Notes under the pieces: generated by a model
Told to the model about the DNA's origin: nothing
Databases searched by the model: none
Seen by the model: the letters and a program-made list of their open reading frames with translations, nothing else
Program-made: the position numbers and the translations under genes
From: Betaproteobacteria bacterium
GTDB taxonomy: Bacteria; Pseudomonadota; Gammaproteobacteria; Burkholderiales; Ga0077523
Assembly: GCA_025350245.1 (NCBI GenBank)
Contig: JANXYG010000056.1
Coordinates: forward strand, 1 to 64,000
Length of the DNA: 64,000 bases
Reading direction: 5' to 3'
Shown: positions 30,405 through 40,041 of the stretch, piece after piece
Layout: every line of letters starts with the position of its first letter
How positions within the stretch are numbered: position 1 is the stretch's first letter

Positions 30405-33400
30405 GGTTCACCTCCGTTTGGGTTGCGACCCGGATACTCGCGCCGGACCGTTGAATCCAGCGTTGGAATTCCGCTTCCCTCGGCTTCGGCTTGCATCGAC
30501 GCGCCCAAGGCACGCGCATTGAGCCGGCCACTGGCGCCGGCTTCGTCCAGGCTTGCCAGCAGCGCGCGCACCCGCGACACGTCGCCGGTGCGCGCGGCGA
30601 CCCGGGCGAGCATCGCCGTGGCGACCGCCATCTCGGTCGGGCGATTCACTGCCCGGGCAAGGTCCAGCGCTTCTTCGGACATGGCCCGTGCTGCGTCGAG
30701 CGCCCCGGCGACAAGCTCAAGATCGCCCGCCGCGTTGAGTGCGTAGGCCAGGTGTGCCTTGTCGTCCGCATCCCGCAATGCAGCGAGGCCCGCCGTGAGT
30801 GCGGCCGCCACGGGTTCACCCCGATGGAGGCGGGCCAGCGCATCGAGTACCTCGGCAAACGGTGCGCCGGTATCCCACATGCGGCGGGACGCCTGCACTA
30901 CCAACTCGCAGAAACCGCAGACCGCGTCGAATTGCCGGTCCTCCAAGGCAAGTTGCGCGAGCCAGACCAGACACTCATATTCCCGCCAGCGATCCTCCTG
31001 CAAACGGGCCAGGGATACGGCCGCGCCCAACCGGTCGCGCGCCACGTCCATTTCGCCATCCACCCGTGCGAGCAGGGCGAGGCCCCAATCGAGCTCGATG
31101 AACCTGAGGTTCAGGGTCGCCGCGAGCCGGGCCGCCTCGTCCAGCAGATCGCGCGCGAGGGGCACGTCCGAGTCGACCTCGAGCAGACAGCGGCCGGTGT
31201 TGGCGAGCTGCTGGCATCGGGTGGCCTGATCGAGCGAGCGCGTTGCGCGTTCGGCCTCCAGCGTCGTTGCCAGCGCACGCTCGATGTCGTTCGACTGCTC
31301 GCGCATCCACGACAGGATGTGTAGCCCGGCCGCGGCGTCGGCGTGGAGCCCGAGCGCTTCGGCCGCGGCGACGGCATGCTCGAGCTGCGCGGCCAGCACC
31401 TGTCTCCCCTGGCGGGTTCCGGGGCTGGCGTCGGCAACGACACGAAGCTTGAGCAGGCCGATGGTGAGCTGTATCCGTTCCGCACCGGCGGCGATAGCCG
31501 GCAACTGGGCGATGCCTTGATCGGCAACCGCAATGGCCTGGCGATTGGCGAATACCCGCAGGCAATGCTCGCCCGCCGCCAGGCATGCCCGCGCCGTCAG
31601 CAAACGGTCCTCGGCGATGGTGGCGTGGCGCACCAGATCGCCATGCAACCGCGGGTCGCGAACGCGCGCTGCATCGAGCGCAAGCGCGATCTGCCGATGG
31701 ATGGTCTTGCGCCGCGTGCCCGAAAGACCGCGGTACACCGCATGCCGGATCAGGTCGTGCGAAAAGTCGAAATGATCATCCCCGGTGGGCTTCATCAATC
31801 CCCGCCGCTCCAGCCGCTCGTAGCGCGCGAGGATGTCGGCGACGCCAAGGCCGGACGCGTGCGCCATGAGTTCGGGCTGGATCTGCCGGCCCATGGCCGC
31901 GGCCCAGGCAAGCGTCTCCCGATCTTCCAGGCCGAGGGCTTCGAGCCGGTCCGCAACCAGGGCGTCGAGGCTGCGGTCCCCGGGGTTGTCCGCCCGCCCG
32001 CGGGCCCGCACCAGCTCGAGCAGGTAGAGCGGATTGCCGCCAGCCTCACCCAGGGCGAAGCTGGCATCGGTGGTGCCGAGCACGGCATTCACCAGGGCCG
32101 CCGCCTGATCGGGATCCAGCGGTGCAAGCGGCAACCGTTCGATCCGTTGCTCGCGTGCAAGCGACTGGACCAGCCCTCGGGCCCAGGGATTGTCATCGAT
32201 CTCGCCCGAGCGGGCAGCACCGGCCAGCATCAGCCGCCCGCCAAGGTCGGACGTGCGCGCGAGAAAATGCAGCAGCGCTGCCGAGCTTTCGTCGATCCAT
32301 TGCAGATCGTCGAGGGCGATCGCGAGTCCGCTGCTCCCGGCAAGCGATCGAACCAGCAGCGCCGTGGCGCTGAACAACTGTGAGCGATCGCCTGAAGGTG
32401 CGGCCACCGGCGACAAGCCCGCGTCGAGCAGCGGTGCGGCGGCAGCGGCCACTTGCTTCGACACGGAAGCCAGCGAAGCACCTCGCAACGCATCGACCCA
32501 CAACCCATAGGGTCGGACGGTCTCGGCCTCGAAACAGCGGCCCCGCAGGACCCGGAATCCGAGTGCGGCGGCGCGATCGCAGAAGTCATCCAGCACCCGT
32601 GTCTTGCCGATGCCGGGTTCACCCAGGAACAGGAGCATCGCGGCGGATGCCGTCGGTGCCTCCAGTGCCCGATCGATCGCCGCTCGTTCGACGCCACGCC
32701 CGACCAGCAATGGAACAGGTGGAATGTCGAGACCCGGCGACGCATCGGTAACCGCGGCAGCCTGCAGCGCGGGAGCGGCGGCACCGGCATCGGTGACTTG
32801 ACGGCGGACCATCCGGATGGCCGCGTCCAGCGGACCGCCGGGAGGCAACGACAACTCGCGGCGCAGGAGGTCCCGGGCGTACTGGTAATGCTCCTCGGCG
32901 GCACCGTATCGGCCGGCGGCGGCAATGAGCCGGACCACGTTCGCATGCGCAGCTTCGGCCAGCGGATCGAATGCCAGCAGGGCGCGGGCATGCTTCAGGG
33001 CGCGTTCGGGCTCGGACTTCAGTCGCTCCACCAGCGTGGCCAGCACGTCGCGGCGCAAGGCGCCATGGCGTTCGCGTTCGGCCATGCACCACTGGTGGAA
33101 GCGGTAGCACGCGGGCAACTCGAGGCCGCCGAGAAATTCACCGGCGAGCAACTGCGCCGCCTCTTCCAGCGCAGGCAACGCGACGTTCTCGCACCCGGCT
33201 TCGAGCAGGCGCTGCGCCCGTTCGATATCGACAACGGCACCGAGCGGCAGAAACGCCACTCTCTCGCGATCGGCGACCAGCCGGACCGCGTCAGGCGCAT
33301 CGACAACGCCACGCAACTTGGTGAGGCTCCATCGCAAGGCCGCGCGCGGATCGTCCGGGCCGTCCCACAACAGATCGCACAGCGCCTGGCGCGAATGCGC

Positions 33401-33607
33401 GCGTCCGGTGGCAACGAGATACCCGAGCAGCGCGCGCGTGCGGCGGGAGGCCGGCAACGCTGCCGACACGCCGTCGACCGCCACTTCGAGTTCGCCGATC
33501 AACCGCAATTGCAACGACGGCTTCGGCGTTGAAGCAACGAATGTCCGGGCTGCCACGCTCGCTCCAACGGTCGTTTCAACGATGCCAGCGGATCGTTCGC
33601 TCCGCAC
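30401..33607 (-). CDS. BTAD/SARP-like transcriptional activator fused to an AAA ATPase and TPR-like C-terminus
   Basis: N-terminal 'LRLIGELEVAVDGVSAALPASRRTRALLGYLVATGRAHSRQALCDLLW'; BTAD-like helical region; Walker A 'GEPGIGKTR'; Walker B-like 'LAIALDDLQWID'. Confidence 0.85.
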   Translation of the reverse strand: MRSERSAGIVETTVGASVAARTFVASTPKPSLQLRLIGELEVAVDGVSAALPASRRTRALLGYLVATGRAHSRQALCDLLWDGPDDPRAALRWSLTKLRGVVDAPDAVRLVADRERVAFLPLGAVVDIERAQRLLEAGCENVALPALEEAAQLLAGEFLGGLELPACYRFHQWCMAERERHGALRRDVLATLVERLKSEPERALKHARALLAFDPLAEAAHANVVRLIAAAGRYGAAEEHYQYARDLLRRELSLPPGGPLDAAIRMVRRQVTDAGAAAPALQAAAVTDASPGLDIPPVPLLVGRGVERAAIDRALEAPTASAAMLLFLGEPGIGKTRVLDDFCDRAAALGFRVLRGRCFEAETVRPYGLWVDALRGASLASVSKQVAAAAAPLLDAGLSPVAAPSGDRSQLFSATALLVRSLAGSSGLAIALDDLQWIDESSAALLHFLARTSDLGGRLMLAGAARSGEIDDNPWARGLVQSLAREQRIERLPLAPLDPDQAAALVNAVLGTTDASFALGEAGGNPLYLLELVRARGRADNPGDRSLDALVADRLEALGLEDRETLAWAAAMGRQIQPELMAHASGLGVADILARYERLERRGLMKPTGDDHFDFSHDLIRHAVYRGLSGTRRKTIHRQIALALDAARVRDPRLHGDLVRHATIAEDRLLTARACLAAGEHCLRVFANRQAIAVADQGIAQLPAIAAGAERIQLTIGLLKLRVVADASPGTRQGRQVLAAQLEHAVAAAEALGLHADAAAGLHILSWMREQSNDIERALATTLEAERATRSLDQATRCQQLANTGRCLLEVDSDVPLARDLLDEAARLAATLNLRFIELDWGLALLARVDGEMDVARDRLGAAVSLARLQEDRWREYECLVWLAQLALEDRQFDAVCGFCELVVQASRRMWDTGAPFAEVLDALARLHRGEPVAAALTAGLAALRDADDKAHLAYALNAAGDLELVAGALDAARAMSEEALDLARAVNRPTEMAVATAMLARVAARTGDVSRVRALLASLDEAGASGRLNARALGASMQAEAEGSGIPTLDSTVRREYPGRNPNGGEP

Positions 33608-33695
33608 CTACCGAAGGCAGGTTCCAAACACTTCCTGCCAACGACGGTAGCACATGCCGCTCGCGGCCCTCAACACGAAACCAAGGAGAGACAAC

Positions 33696-34001
33696 ATGCT
33701 CATTGCTCGCTGGCAGATCGATGCCCGGTTCGGGCACCGGCAGCAGGTCATCGACCGGCTGCAGTACTGGGCGGACGAGATCGCGCCGAAAGCCGGCCTC
33801 ACCCACGGCCGGATCCTGACCGGGTCGGTCGGCGCGCTCGAGGCCACCGTCATCCACGAATGGGAAATCGCCGACCTCGGCGCGCTCGGCAGCGCGTGGG
33901 ATCGGCTTGCCACCATCGACGCGCACGCCGTGTGGGGCAAGGAACTGGAGGCGGTCGTCGTTTCGGGAACGGCGCGGTGGGAAATCTTTCGGGTGCAGTG
34001 A
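33696..34001 (+). CDS. Small conserved-type protein, possible dimeric alpha-beta barrel
   Basis: 'MLIARWQIDARFGHRQQVIDRLQYWADEIAPKAGLTHGRILTGSVG'; SD AAGGAG. Confidence 0.6.
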   Translation: MLIARWQIDARFGHRQQVIDRLQYWADEIAPKAGLTHGRILTGSVGALEATVIHEWEIADLGALGSAWDRLATIDAHAVWGKELEAVVVSGTARWEIFRVQ

Positions 34002-34054
34002 CCGCATCCCGGTGCCCGCCGTTTTCGAACAACCAAATTCGAAGGAGTCCGAAC

Positions 34055-35113
34055 ATGAATATCGATGAAGCAAAGCTGAATGCGTTCATGGGCAGTTTCG
34101 TCCATGACCTCGGTGCCGTCATGCATGCCGCGACCATCGTCGTCGGCGACAGGCTCGGGCTGTACAAGGCACTGGCCGTGGAGCCATCGACACCGGAAGC
34201 GCTCGCAACCCGCACCGGAACCGACGCCCGCTATGTGCGGGAGTGGCTGTCGGCGCAGGCGGCGAGCGGCTACGTGCGGTACGAGGCGGACACCGGCCGC
34301 TTCAGTCTCGACGACGAACAGGCCTTCGCGCTCACCGTCGAAGGCGGGCCGGCCTTCATTCCCGGGGCGTTCGAGATCGCGGTCGCCCAATTCAAGGCGA
34401 TCCCGCAGATGATCGAGGCCTTCCGCAGCGGGCAAGGGCTCGGCTGGCACGAGCACGACGCGGCGTTGTTCCACGGCACCGAACGCTTCTTCCGTCCCGG
34501 TTACGCCGCGAATCTCGTCGCCAACTGGATTCCCTCGCTCGACGGTATCGAAGCGAAATTGCTCGCAGGCGCGTCGGTCGCCGATATCGGCTGCGGTCAT
34601 GGCGCTTCGACGCTGATCATGGCCGAGGCGTTTCCCGCGAGCCGGTTCGTCGGCTTCGACTACCACGAGCCATCGATCGGTCACGCGACCGACGCGGCGC
34701 AGCGCGCCGGTCTCGGCGACCGCGTGCAGTTTGCAGTCGCCAGCGCCAAGACCTTTCCAGGCAACGACTACGACTTCGTCGCCATGTTCGACTGCCTGCA
34801 CGACATGGGCGACCCGGTTGGCGCGTCGAGTCACATCCGGTCGGCATTGAAACCCGATGGCACCTGGATGATCGTGGAGCCGTTCGCGCACGACCATCTT
34901 GAGGAAAACCTGAATCCGGTCGGCCGGATCTTCTATTCCGCATCGACGTTCATCTGCACGCCCGCATCGCGCTCCCAGGAAGTCGGGCTCTGCCTCGGCG
35001 CCCAGGCCGGCGAGGCTCGGATACGCGACGTCGTGCGGCAAGGCGGCTTCGACCACTTCCGCCGGGCCACCGAAACCCCGTTCAACCTGGTCTACGAGGC
35101 GCGCCGCCATTGA
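34055..35113 (+). CDS. Class I SAM-dependent methyltransferase with N-terminal winged helix
   Basis: 'VADIGCGHGASTLIMAEAFPASRFVGFDYHEPSI', 'ALATRTGTDARYVREWLSAQAASGYV'; SD GAAGGAG. Confidence 0.85.
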   Translation: MNIDEAKLNAFMGSFVHDLGAVMHAATIVVGDRLGLYKALAVEPSTPEALATRTGTDARYVREWLSAQAASGYVRYEADTGRFSLDDEQAFALTVEGGPAFIPGAFEIAVAQFKAIPQMIEAFRSGQGLGWHEHDAALFHGTERFFRPGYAANLVANWIPSLDGIEAKLLAGASVADIGCGHGASTLIMAEAFPASRFVGFDYHEPSIGHATDAAQRAGLGDRVQFAVASAKTFPGNDYDFVAMFDCLHDMGDPVGASSHIRSALKPDGTWMIVEPFAHDHLEENLNPVGRIFYSASTFICTPASRSQEVGLCLGAQAGEARIRDVVRQGGFDHFRRATETPFNLVYEARRH

Positions 35114-35231
35114 CCGGGAACGGACCACGAACATCGTCGCCGGCGTCTTGCAACCGCAGATTCCGCCAGCGACGTTGCAGGCCCCGGTCCATCGGGGCGC
35201 GAGTCACCCCAACCATCAAGGAGATTTCGAA

Positions 35232-35639
35232 ATGAAAACGTTCACTTCCGTTCAGCGTGTCATCGCCGCAACGATCATCGGCCTGTCCGCCACCGCAGCC
35301 AGCGTCGCCGCCGCCGAGCCGGGCGCCCTTGACGGCAAGAAGTTCGAAGGCGTGTTCATCCAGCGCGGCAAGACCTCGGGAGACGCGGACACCGTCGTTT
35401 TCCAGGGTGGCCGCTTCCGATCGCAGGCCTGCGATCGCTACGGCTATTCGGATGCCGCCTACAGCACGACCACCCAGGGTGATTACGTCACCTTCGAAGC
35501 CCAGACCGAGAGCACCAAATACGGACGCCTGCTCTGGAAAGGTGTCATCCACGGCGACCAGTTCAGCGCGACCGCCACCATGGTTCGTCAAGGCAAGCCA
35601 CCGGTAGAAAACTGGGTCGTTGCCGCCGCGAAGCAGTGA
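35232..35639 (+). CDS. Small secreted protein of unknown function
   Basis: Signal peptide 'MKTFTSVQRVIAATIIGLSATAASVAAAEP'; SD AAGGAG; follows the methyltransferase on the same strand. Confidence 0.65.
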   Translation: MKTFTSVQRVIAATIIGLSATAASVAAAEPGALDGKKFEGVFIQRGKTSGDADTVVFQGGRFRSQACDRYGYSDAAYSTTTQGDYVTFEAQTESTKYGRLLWKGVIHGDQFSATATMVRQGKPPVENWVVAAAKQ

Positions 35640-35762
35640 TCCGGGGACGGTCTCTCGACGGGCAAAACCGCGAAAGGGCTGCTCAAATTGCTTGCCCCCC
35701 AAGCTCTCTTCGTTCGCTACCCCCGGGTCGGGGGGGCCTTTGGGAGCGGCCCGTCAGGCGCC

Positions 35763-35793
35763 AAACAGGCTGGGCGCGATGCCCAGCCTGTTT
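35763..35793 (-). terminator. Hairpin just 3' of tRNA-Arg
   Basis: AAACAGGCTGGGC-GCGAT-GCCCAGCCTGTTT, perfect 13-bp stem; no clear U tract. Confidence 0.55.
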
Positions 35794-35798
35794 CGGAT

Positions 35799-35875
35799 TG
35801 GTGCGCCCGACACGATTCGAACGTGCGACTTCTGCCTTCGGAGGGCAGCACTCTATCCAACTGAGCTACGGGCGC
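35799..35875 (-). tRNA. tRNA-Arg (anticodon CCG)
   Basis: GCGCCCG/CGGGCGC acceptor, CTGCC-CTCCGAA-GGCAG anticodon arm, TTCGAAT T-loop, encoded CCA. Confidence 0.95.
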
Positions 35876-36014
35876 CTTGTGCAACAAGTATAGCCCCAGG
35901 CCGGTAGGCCCACCGAAACCGTCCGGCGTCGCCTGCGCAGCGCGCTTCTGCGAGGCGTTGGCGTCCCCTATAATCATGGGCCACTCCGGAATCCCCGCAT
36001 CTTCAGAGGCAGCC

Positions 36015-36539
36015 ATGGCCAACCCCGTTCACGCAGAAGAATCCTTTATCAAGACGCCCAAGCAGCTCGCGATCGTCGTCGTGGCGGCGTTCGCTGTGCC
36101 GGTGATCGTCATCGTCGCGCTGGCGCAATACTTCACCGGCGGCCTGCACATCAAGGATGACGACCCTGCGTTCACCGCGGCAGCGACCGCGAAGCGGATC
36201 AAGCCGGTTGGTGACCTCGTTTTCGGCGCGGCCCCGCCACCGCCATCGGCGCCGACAGCGGCGCCCGCCGGCGCGGTCAAGGTGGCGGCGGCCGGACCGA
36301 CCGATGGCAAGGGTGTGGTCGAGAAAGTCTGCAACGTGTGTCATGGCGCAGGTATCGCCGGTGCCCCCAAGGCGGGCGACAAAGTCGCGTGGTCGCCCCG
36401 GATCTCACAGGGCAAACCTGCGCTGTACGAACACGCGATCAAGGGCATCCGCATGATGCCGGCCAAAGGCGGCAATGCGGCACTTGCCGATGGCGAGGTC
36501 AAGGCGGCCGTCGACTACATGGTCGGCATGGCGAAGTAA
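36015..36539 (+). CDS. Membrane-anchored cytochrome c5-family protein
   Basis: N-terminal TM segment; single heme motif 'CNVCHGAGIAGAPKAGD'; 'GIRMMPAKGGNAALADGEVKAAVDYMV'. Confidence 0.9.
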   Translation: MANPVHAEESFIKTPKQLAIVVVAAFAVPVIVIVALAQYFTGGLHIKDDDPAFTAAATAKRIKPVGDLVFGAAPPPPSAPTAAPAGAVKVAAAGPTDGKGVVEKVCNVCHGAGIAGAPKAGDKVAWSPRISQGKPALYEHAIKGIRMMPAKGGNAALADGEVKAAVDYMVGMAK

Positions 36540-36565
36540 GCCCACATGCGGGTTTGGCCAAGAAC

Positions 36566-36594
36566 AGCGCAGCCGGCGGCTGCGCTTTTTTTTT
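36566..36594 (+). terminator. Rho-independent terminator after the cytochrome c gene
   Basis: AGCGCAGCC-GGC-GGCTGCGCT followed by TTTTTTTT. Confidence 0.92.
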
Positions 36595-36647
36595 CCTGCG
36601 GCGAGACTGTCGCGTTCCCCCTTTCAGGCTGATACGCCGCGCTGGCC

Positions 36648-37475
36648 ATGGCCACCTACGCCATCGGTGATCTGCAGGGTTGTTTTGCGCCGCTGCAGCA
36701 GTTGCTCGGCGAGATCGGCTACTCGCGCTCGCGTGACCGGCTGTGGTTCGTCGGTGACGTGGTCAACCGCGGGCCCGCCTCGCTCGAAGCATTGCGGTTC
36801 GTCCGTGATCTGGGCACGGACGCGGTGATGGTGCTGGGCAATCACGACCTGCACCTCCTGGTCTCGGCCTGGGGTGGCCGCAAGATCCACAAGGACGACA
36901 CGCTCGACGACATTCTGGCGGCGCCCGATCGCGTCGAACTGCTCGACTGGTTGCGGCGGCAGCCGCTGATGCACGTCGAGGACGACTATGCCATGGTGCA
37001 TGCCGGTCTGTTGCCGCAATGGACCATCGGCCAGGCCAGCGACCTGGCCCGCGAAGCCGAGGTCGCGCTGCGCGCCGACGACTACGAAGCGTTCTACGCT
37101 CGCATGTATGGCAACGACCCCGAGCGCTGGCACGATTCGCTCGCGGGCTGGGACCGGTTGCGCGTGATCGTGAATGCGATGACGCGACTGCGCATCTGCA
37201 CACCCGATGGCGTGATGGAGTTCGCGCACAAGGGCGAACTAGCCGACATTCCCGAGGGCTACCTGCCCTGGTTCGACGTGCCAGCGCGGCGCAGCACGTC
37301 GCACACGATCGTGTGCGGGCACTGGAGCGCGCTCGGACTCAGGTCCGGGTCACGGCTTCTGGCGCTGGATACGGGGTGTCTCTGGGGACGAGCCTTGACG
37401 GCGGTTCGACTGGAAGACCGGAAGCTTTTTTCCGTCGCGTGCCCGGCGCCGGCAAAGAAAGCGCGGCAGCAATGA
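36648..37475 (+). CDS. apaH: Symmetrical diadenosine tetraphosphatase
   Basis: '[20 protein letters not shown]', '[14 protein letters not shown]', 'LGNHDLHLL'. Confidence 0.94.
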   Translation: MATYAIGDLQGCFAPLQQLLGEIGYSRSRDRLWFVGDVVNRGPASLEALRFVRDLGTDAVMVLGNHDLHLLVSAWGGRKIHKDDTLDDILAAPDRVELLDWLRRQPLMHVEDDYAMVHAGLLPQWTIGQASDLAREAEVALRADDYEAFYARMYGNDPERWHDSLAGWDRLRVIVNAMTRLRICTPDGVMEFAHKGELADIPEGYLPWFDVPARRSTSHTIVCGHWSALGLRSGSRLLALDTGCLWGRALTAVRLEDRKLFSVACPAPAKKARQQ

Positions 37476-38214
37476 GCGCGGCGGACTGCTCCGCCAGGTC
37501 GCGGCGGTGCAGTCCGAGCGTCGCGACCGGTTCGCAGAACGCGAGTTCGGCAACGGTCTCGCGCTGGCTCGCAAGCAATCGCATCGATTCGAGCAGGGAT
37601 CGCGTTCCGGTGTAGGTGGCGTGCTCGCTGCGGCGGCCATCGGGATAGAGATAACGCATGGCCACCGGTACCGCCGTGCCGCCGGTGGCCACGATGGGTT
37701 GCAGCAACGAGGCATGGAACGGCAGGACTTCGGTGCCATCGGTGGTCGTGCCCTCGGCAAAGACCACCACGCGGTCACCGGCGCGCAGCGCATCCGCCAC
37801 CGAATCGTTGATGCGAGCGGTATCGCGCCGCCGCTCGCGCTCGATGAACAGCGTGCCGCTGCGTGCGCTCAGCCAGCCGACCACCGGCCACTTGCGGATC
37901 TCGGACTTGGCGACGAAACGTGCCGACCATGCCGTGTTGATCAGGAAGATATCGAGCCACGAAACATGGTTTGCGACCAGCATCAGCGGCCCGTCGACAC
38001 GAGGTGGCGTGCCGATGATGCGCAACCGGATGCCGAGAATGCCGAGGCCGTTGCGGCACCACCGACACTTGAGCCGGACGCGCGCCTCGGGACCGACCAG
38101 CGGAAAGAACAATGCCGTGGTGAGCACGCCCTCGGTCAGATGCAGACCGAGGCGCAGCATGCGCCAGGCGCGAACGGCAGGACTGGTTTCCAGGGTGCCG
38201 GTATCAGTGTTCAT
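37339..38214 (-). CDS. 1-acyl-glycerol-3-phosphate acyltransferase-like (PlsC/OlsA-like)
   Basis: '[14 protein letters not shown]', '[23 protein letters not shown]'; overlaps the OlsB-like gene by 11 nt. Confidence 0.87.
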   Translation of the reverse strand: MNTDTGTLETSPAVRAWRMLRLGLHLTEGVLTTALFFPLVGPEARVRLKCRWCRNGLGILGIRLRIIGTPPRVDGPLMLVANHVSWLDIFLINTAWSARFVAKSEIRKWPVVGWLSARSGTLFIERERRRDTARINDSVADALRAGDRVVVFAEGTTTDGTEVLPFHASLLQPIVATGGTAVPVAMRYLYPDGRRSEHATYTGTRSLLESMRLLASQRETVAELAFCEPVATLGLHRRDLAEQSAALIAAALSLPAPGTRRKKASGLPVEPPSRLVPRDTPYPAPEAVTRT

Positions 38215-38962
38215 GCTTCATGAAGTGCCTCGCATACCGGCCATCGAGCCGGGACATCGGCAGCAGCATGAGCAGATCGGCGGTATTGAATTCGGGGTCC
38301 CAGGCGGGCGCGCCGCATACATAGGCGCCGCAGCGCACGTAACCCTTGATGAGCGGCGGCACGTCGGCGTCCAGCCGGCCGTTCAAGCGCGCCAACGGCA
38401 GCGGATGCCGGGGAAACACCCGGTACTCGATCGGGCTCATGCTGGAACCCGAAAGGGCATTGTAGATGCTCGCCGCGCCATGTCCTCCGTCGGCCATGCC
38501 GATGGAGGCGCAGCCGAGCATGTATTCGTAGTGATGCGAGAGCATATATTGCGCGAGCCCGTGCCACAGCATGGCGATGGTGCCGCCGTTCCGGTGCTCC
38601 GGATGCACGCACGAACGTCCGACCTCGACGGCGCGATCCCGCAGATGATCGAGCCGCGTCAGATCGAACTCGTTGTCGGAGTAGAAGCCGCCGAGCTTGC
38701 TTGCCTGGGCGCCGGTCAGGATGCGGTAGGTGCCGACCACCTCTCCCGACGCGACATCCCGCACGATCAGGTGCTCGCAGTGTGGATCGTAGCGATCGCG
38801 GTCGACACCGGGTTCCGGGCTGTCGAGCCTGGCACCCATCTCATCGGCAAACACCCGCCAACGCAGTTTCTGGGCTTCGCGCACTTCGGCTTCGGTCATG
38901 GCCAAGTGTACGCTGAGGCGGTTGCCGTGAGCCTTGCGGGTCCGCGGCAGTGTGCGCAACAT
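38204..38962 (-). CDS. olsB: OlsB-like N-acyltransferase (ornithine-lipid type GNAT)
   Basis: 'LRWRVFADEMGARL', 'EHLIVRDVASGEVVGTYRIL', 'EVGRSCVHPEHRNGGTIAMLWHGLAQYML'; partner PlsC-like gene downstream. Confidence 0.8.
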   Translation of the reverse strand: MLRTLPRTRKAHGNRLSVHLAMTEAEVREAQKLRWRVFADEMGARLDSPEPGVDRDRYDPHCEHLIVRDVASGEVVGTYRILTGAQASKLGGFYSDNEFDLTRLDHLRDRAVEVGRSCVHPEHRNGGTIAMLWHGLAQYMLSHHYEYMLGCASIGMADGGHGAASIYNALSGSSMSPIEYRVFPRHPLPLARLNGRLDADVPPLIKGYVRCGAYVCGAPAWDPEFNTADLLMLLPMSRLDGRYARHFMKHEH

Positions 38963-39010
38963 GAAGGCCTCCGTGATCTGTTCGGATGGCCAACAGGTTA
39001 CGAAGCGCCG

Positions 39011-39050
39011 GTGACGACCGCGTTACCTCAACGTGAAGCTTAGGTTAAAG
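39011..39050 (-). promoter_or_regulatory. Candidate tandem Pho boxes upstream of the olsB-like gene
   Basis: Plus-strand GTGAC, GTTAC, GTGAA, GTTAA at 39011, 39022, 39033 and 39044, exactly 11 bp apart (minus strand GTCAC/GTAAC/TTCAC/TTAAC). Confidence 0.5.
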
Positions 39051-39057
39051 CGATGGA

Positions 39058-39993
39058 TCAGCAGAAGGCGGTGCCGAACTCGTCCTTGAAACGGGTCTCG
39101 ATCTCGGCGCGGGTGAAATGGTGGTTCTGCGCGCCCCGCTTCGCGATCTTGAGAGCACCGATCAGCGATGCGAGCCTGCCGGTGAGTTGCCAGTCGATGC
39201 CGTTGACGATGCCGTAAAGCAGGCCGGCACGATACGCATCACCGCAACCGGTGGGATCAACGACCGCTTCGGGTTCGACGCTGGGAATCTCGTGCCGCAC
39301 ACCGCCGGTCCATACGGTCGAGCCCTCGGCGCCGCGGGTGACGATGAACGCTTTCACCTTTCGCGCCAATACCTCAATGCTCTCGCCGGTGCGCTCCTCC
39401 ACCAGCCGCGCTTCGTAGTCGTTGACGGTGACGTAGGTGGCCATGTCGATGAAGCGGCGCAGGTCGTCGCCGTCGAACATGGGCAGGCCCTGGCCCGGAT
39501 CGAAGATGAACGGCACGCCCGCTTCGTGGAACTCGCGCGCGTGCTGGACCATGCCGTCGCGCCCGTCCGGGGCCACGATGCCGACGCCGACATTCTTCGC
39601 TTCGGCGACATGATTGTCATGCGACTGCATCATCGCGCCGGGATGAAAAGCGGTGATCTGGTTGTCATCGAGATCGGTGGTGATGAAGGCCTGGGCGGTG
39701 AACGCGCCGGGCACTTCACGCAGGTGCGTCCGCGGAATGCCCAGGCTGTCGAGCCGCGCCGCATAGGGTGCGAAATCCTGGCCGACCGTGGCCATCATCT
39801 GCGGCGACCCACCGAGCAGATGCAGCGAATAGGCGATGTTGCCGGCGCACCCGCCGAACTCGCGCCGCATCTCGGGCACCAGGAAAGACACGTTCAGGAT
39901 ATGGATCTGGTCGGGCAGGATGTGGTTCTTGAACCGGTCCTGGAACACCATGATCGTGTCGTAAGCGACGGAACCGCAGATGAGAGCGTTCAT
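39058..39993 (-). CDS. PfkB-family carbohydrate/adenosine kinase
   Basis: 'ALICGSVAYDTIMVFQDRF', 'GGCAGNIAYSLHLLGG', 'VVDPTGCGDAYRAGLLYGI'. Confidence 0.93.
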   Translation of the reverse strand: MNALICGSVAYDTIMVFQDRFKNHILPDQIHILNVSFLVPEMRREFGGCAGNIAYSLHLLGGSPQMMATVGQDFAPYAARLDSLGIPRTHLREVPGAFTAQAFITTDLDDNQITAFHPGAMMQSHDNHVAEAKNVGVGIVAPDGRDGMVQHAREFHEAGVPFIFDPGQGLPMFDGDDLRRFIDMATYVTVNDYEARLVEERTGESIEVLARKVKAFIVTRGAEGSTVWTGGVRHEIPSVEPEAVVDPTGCGDAYRAGLLYGIVNGIDWQLTGRLASLIGALKIAKRGAQNHHFTRAEIETRFKDEFGTAFC

Positions 39994-40041
39994 TTTTCTC
40001 GGTAGGTTGGATGCAGGGAAAAATTCGAGACTGCCGTGGCG

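Noticed and set aside
36237-36290. GC-rich proline/alanine-coding stretch in the cytochrome gene resembling a repeat
   Set aside because: Low-complexity linker (APPPPSAPTAAPAGA) between the TM anchor and heme domain, not a separate element.
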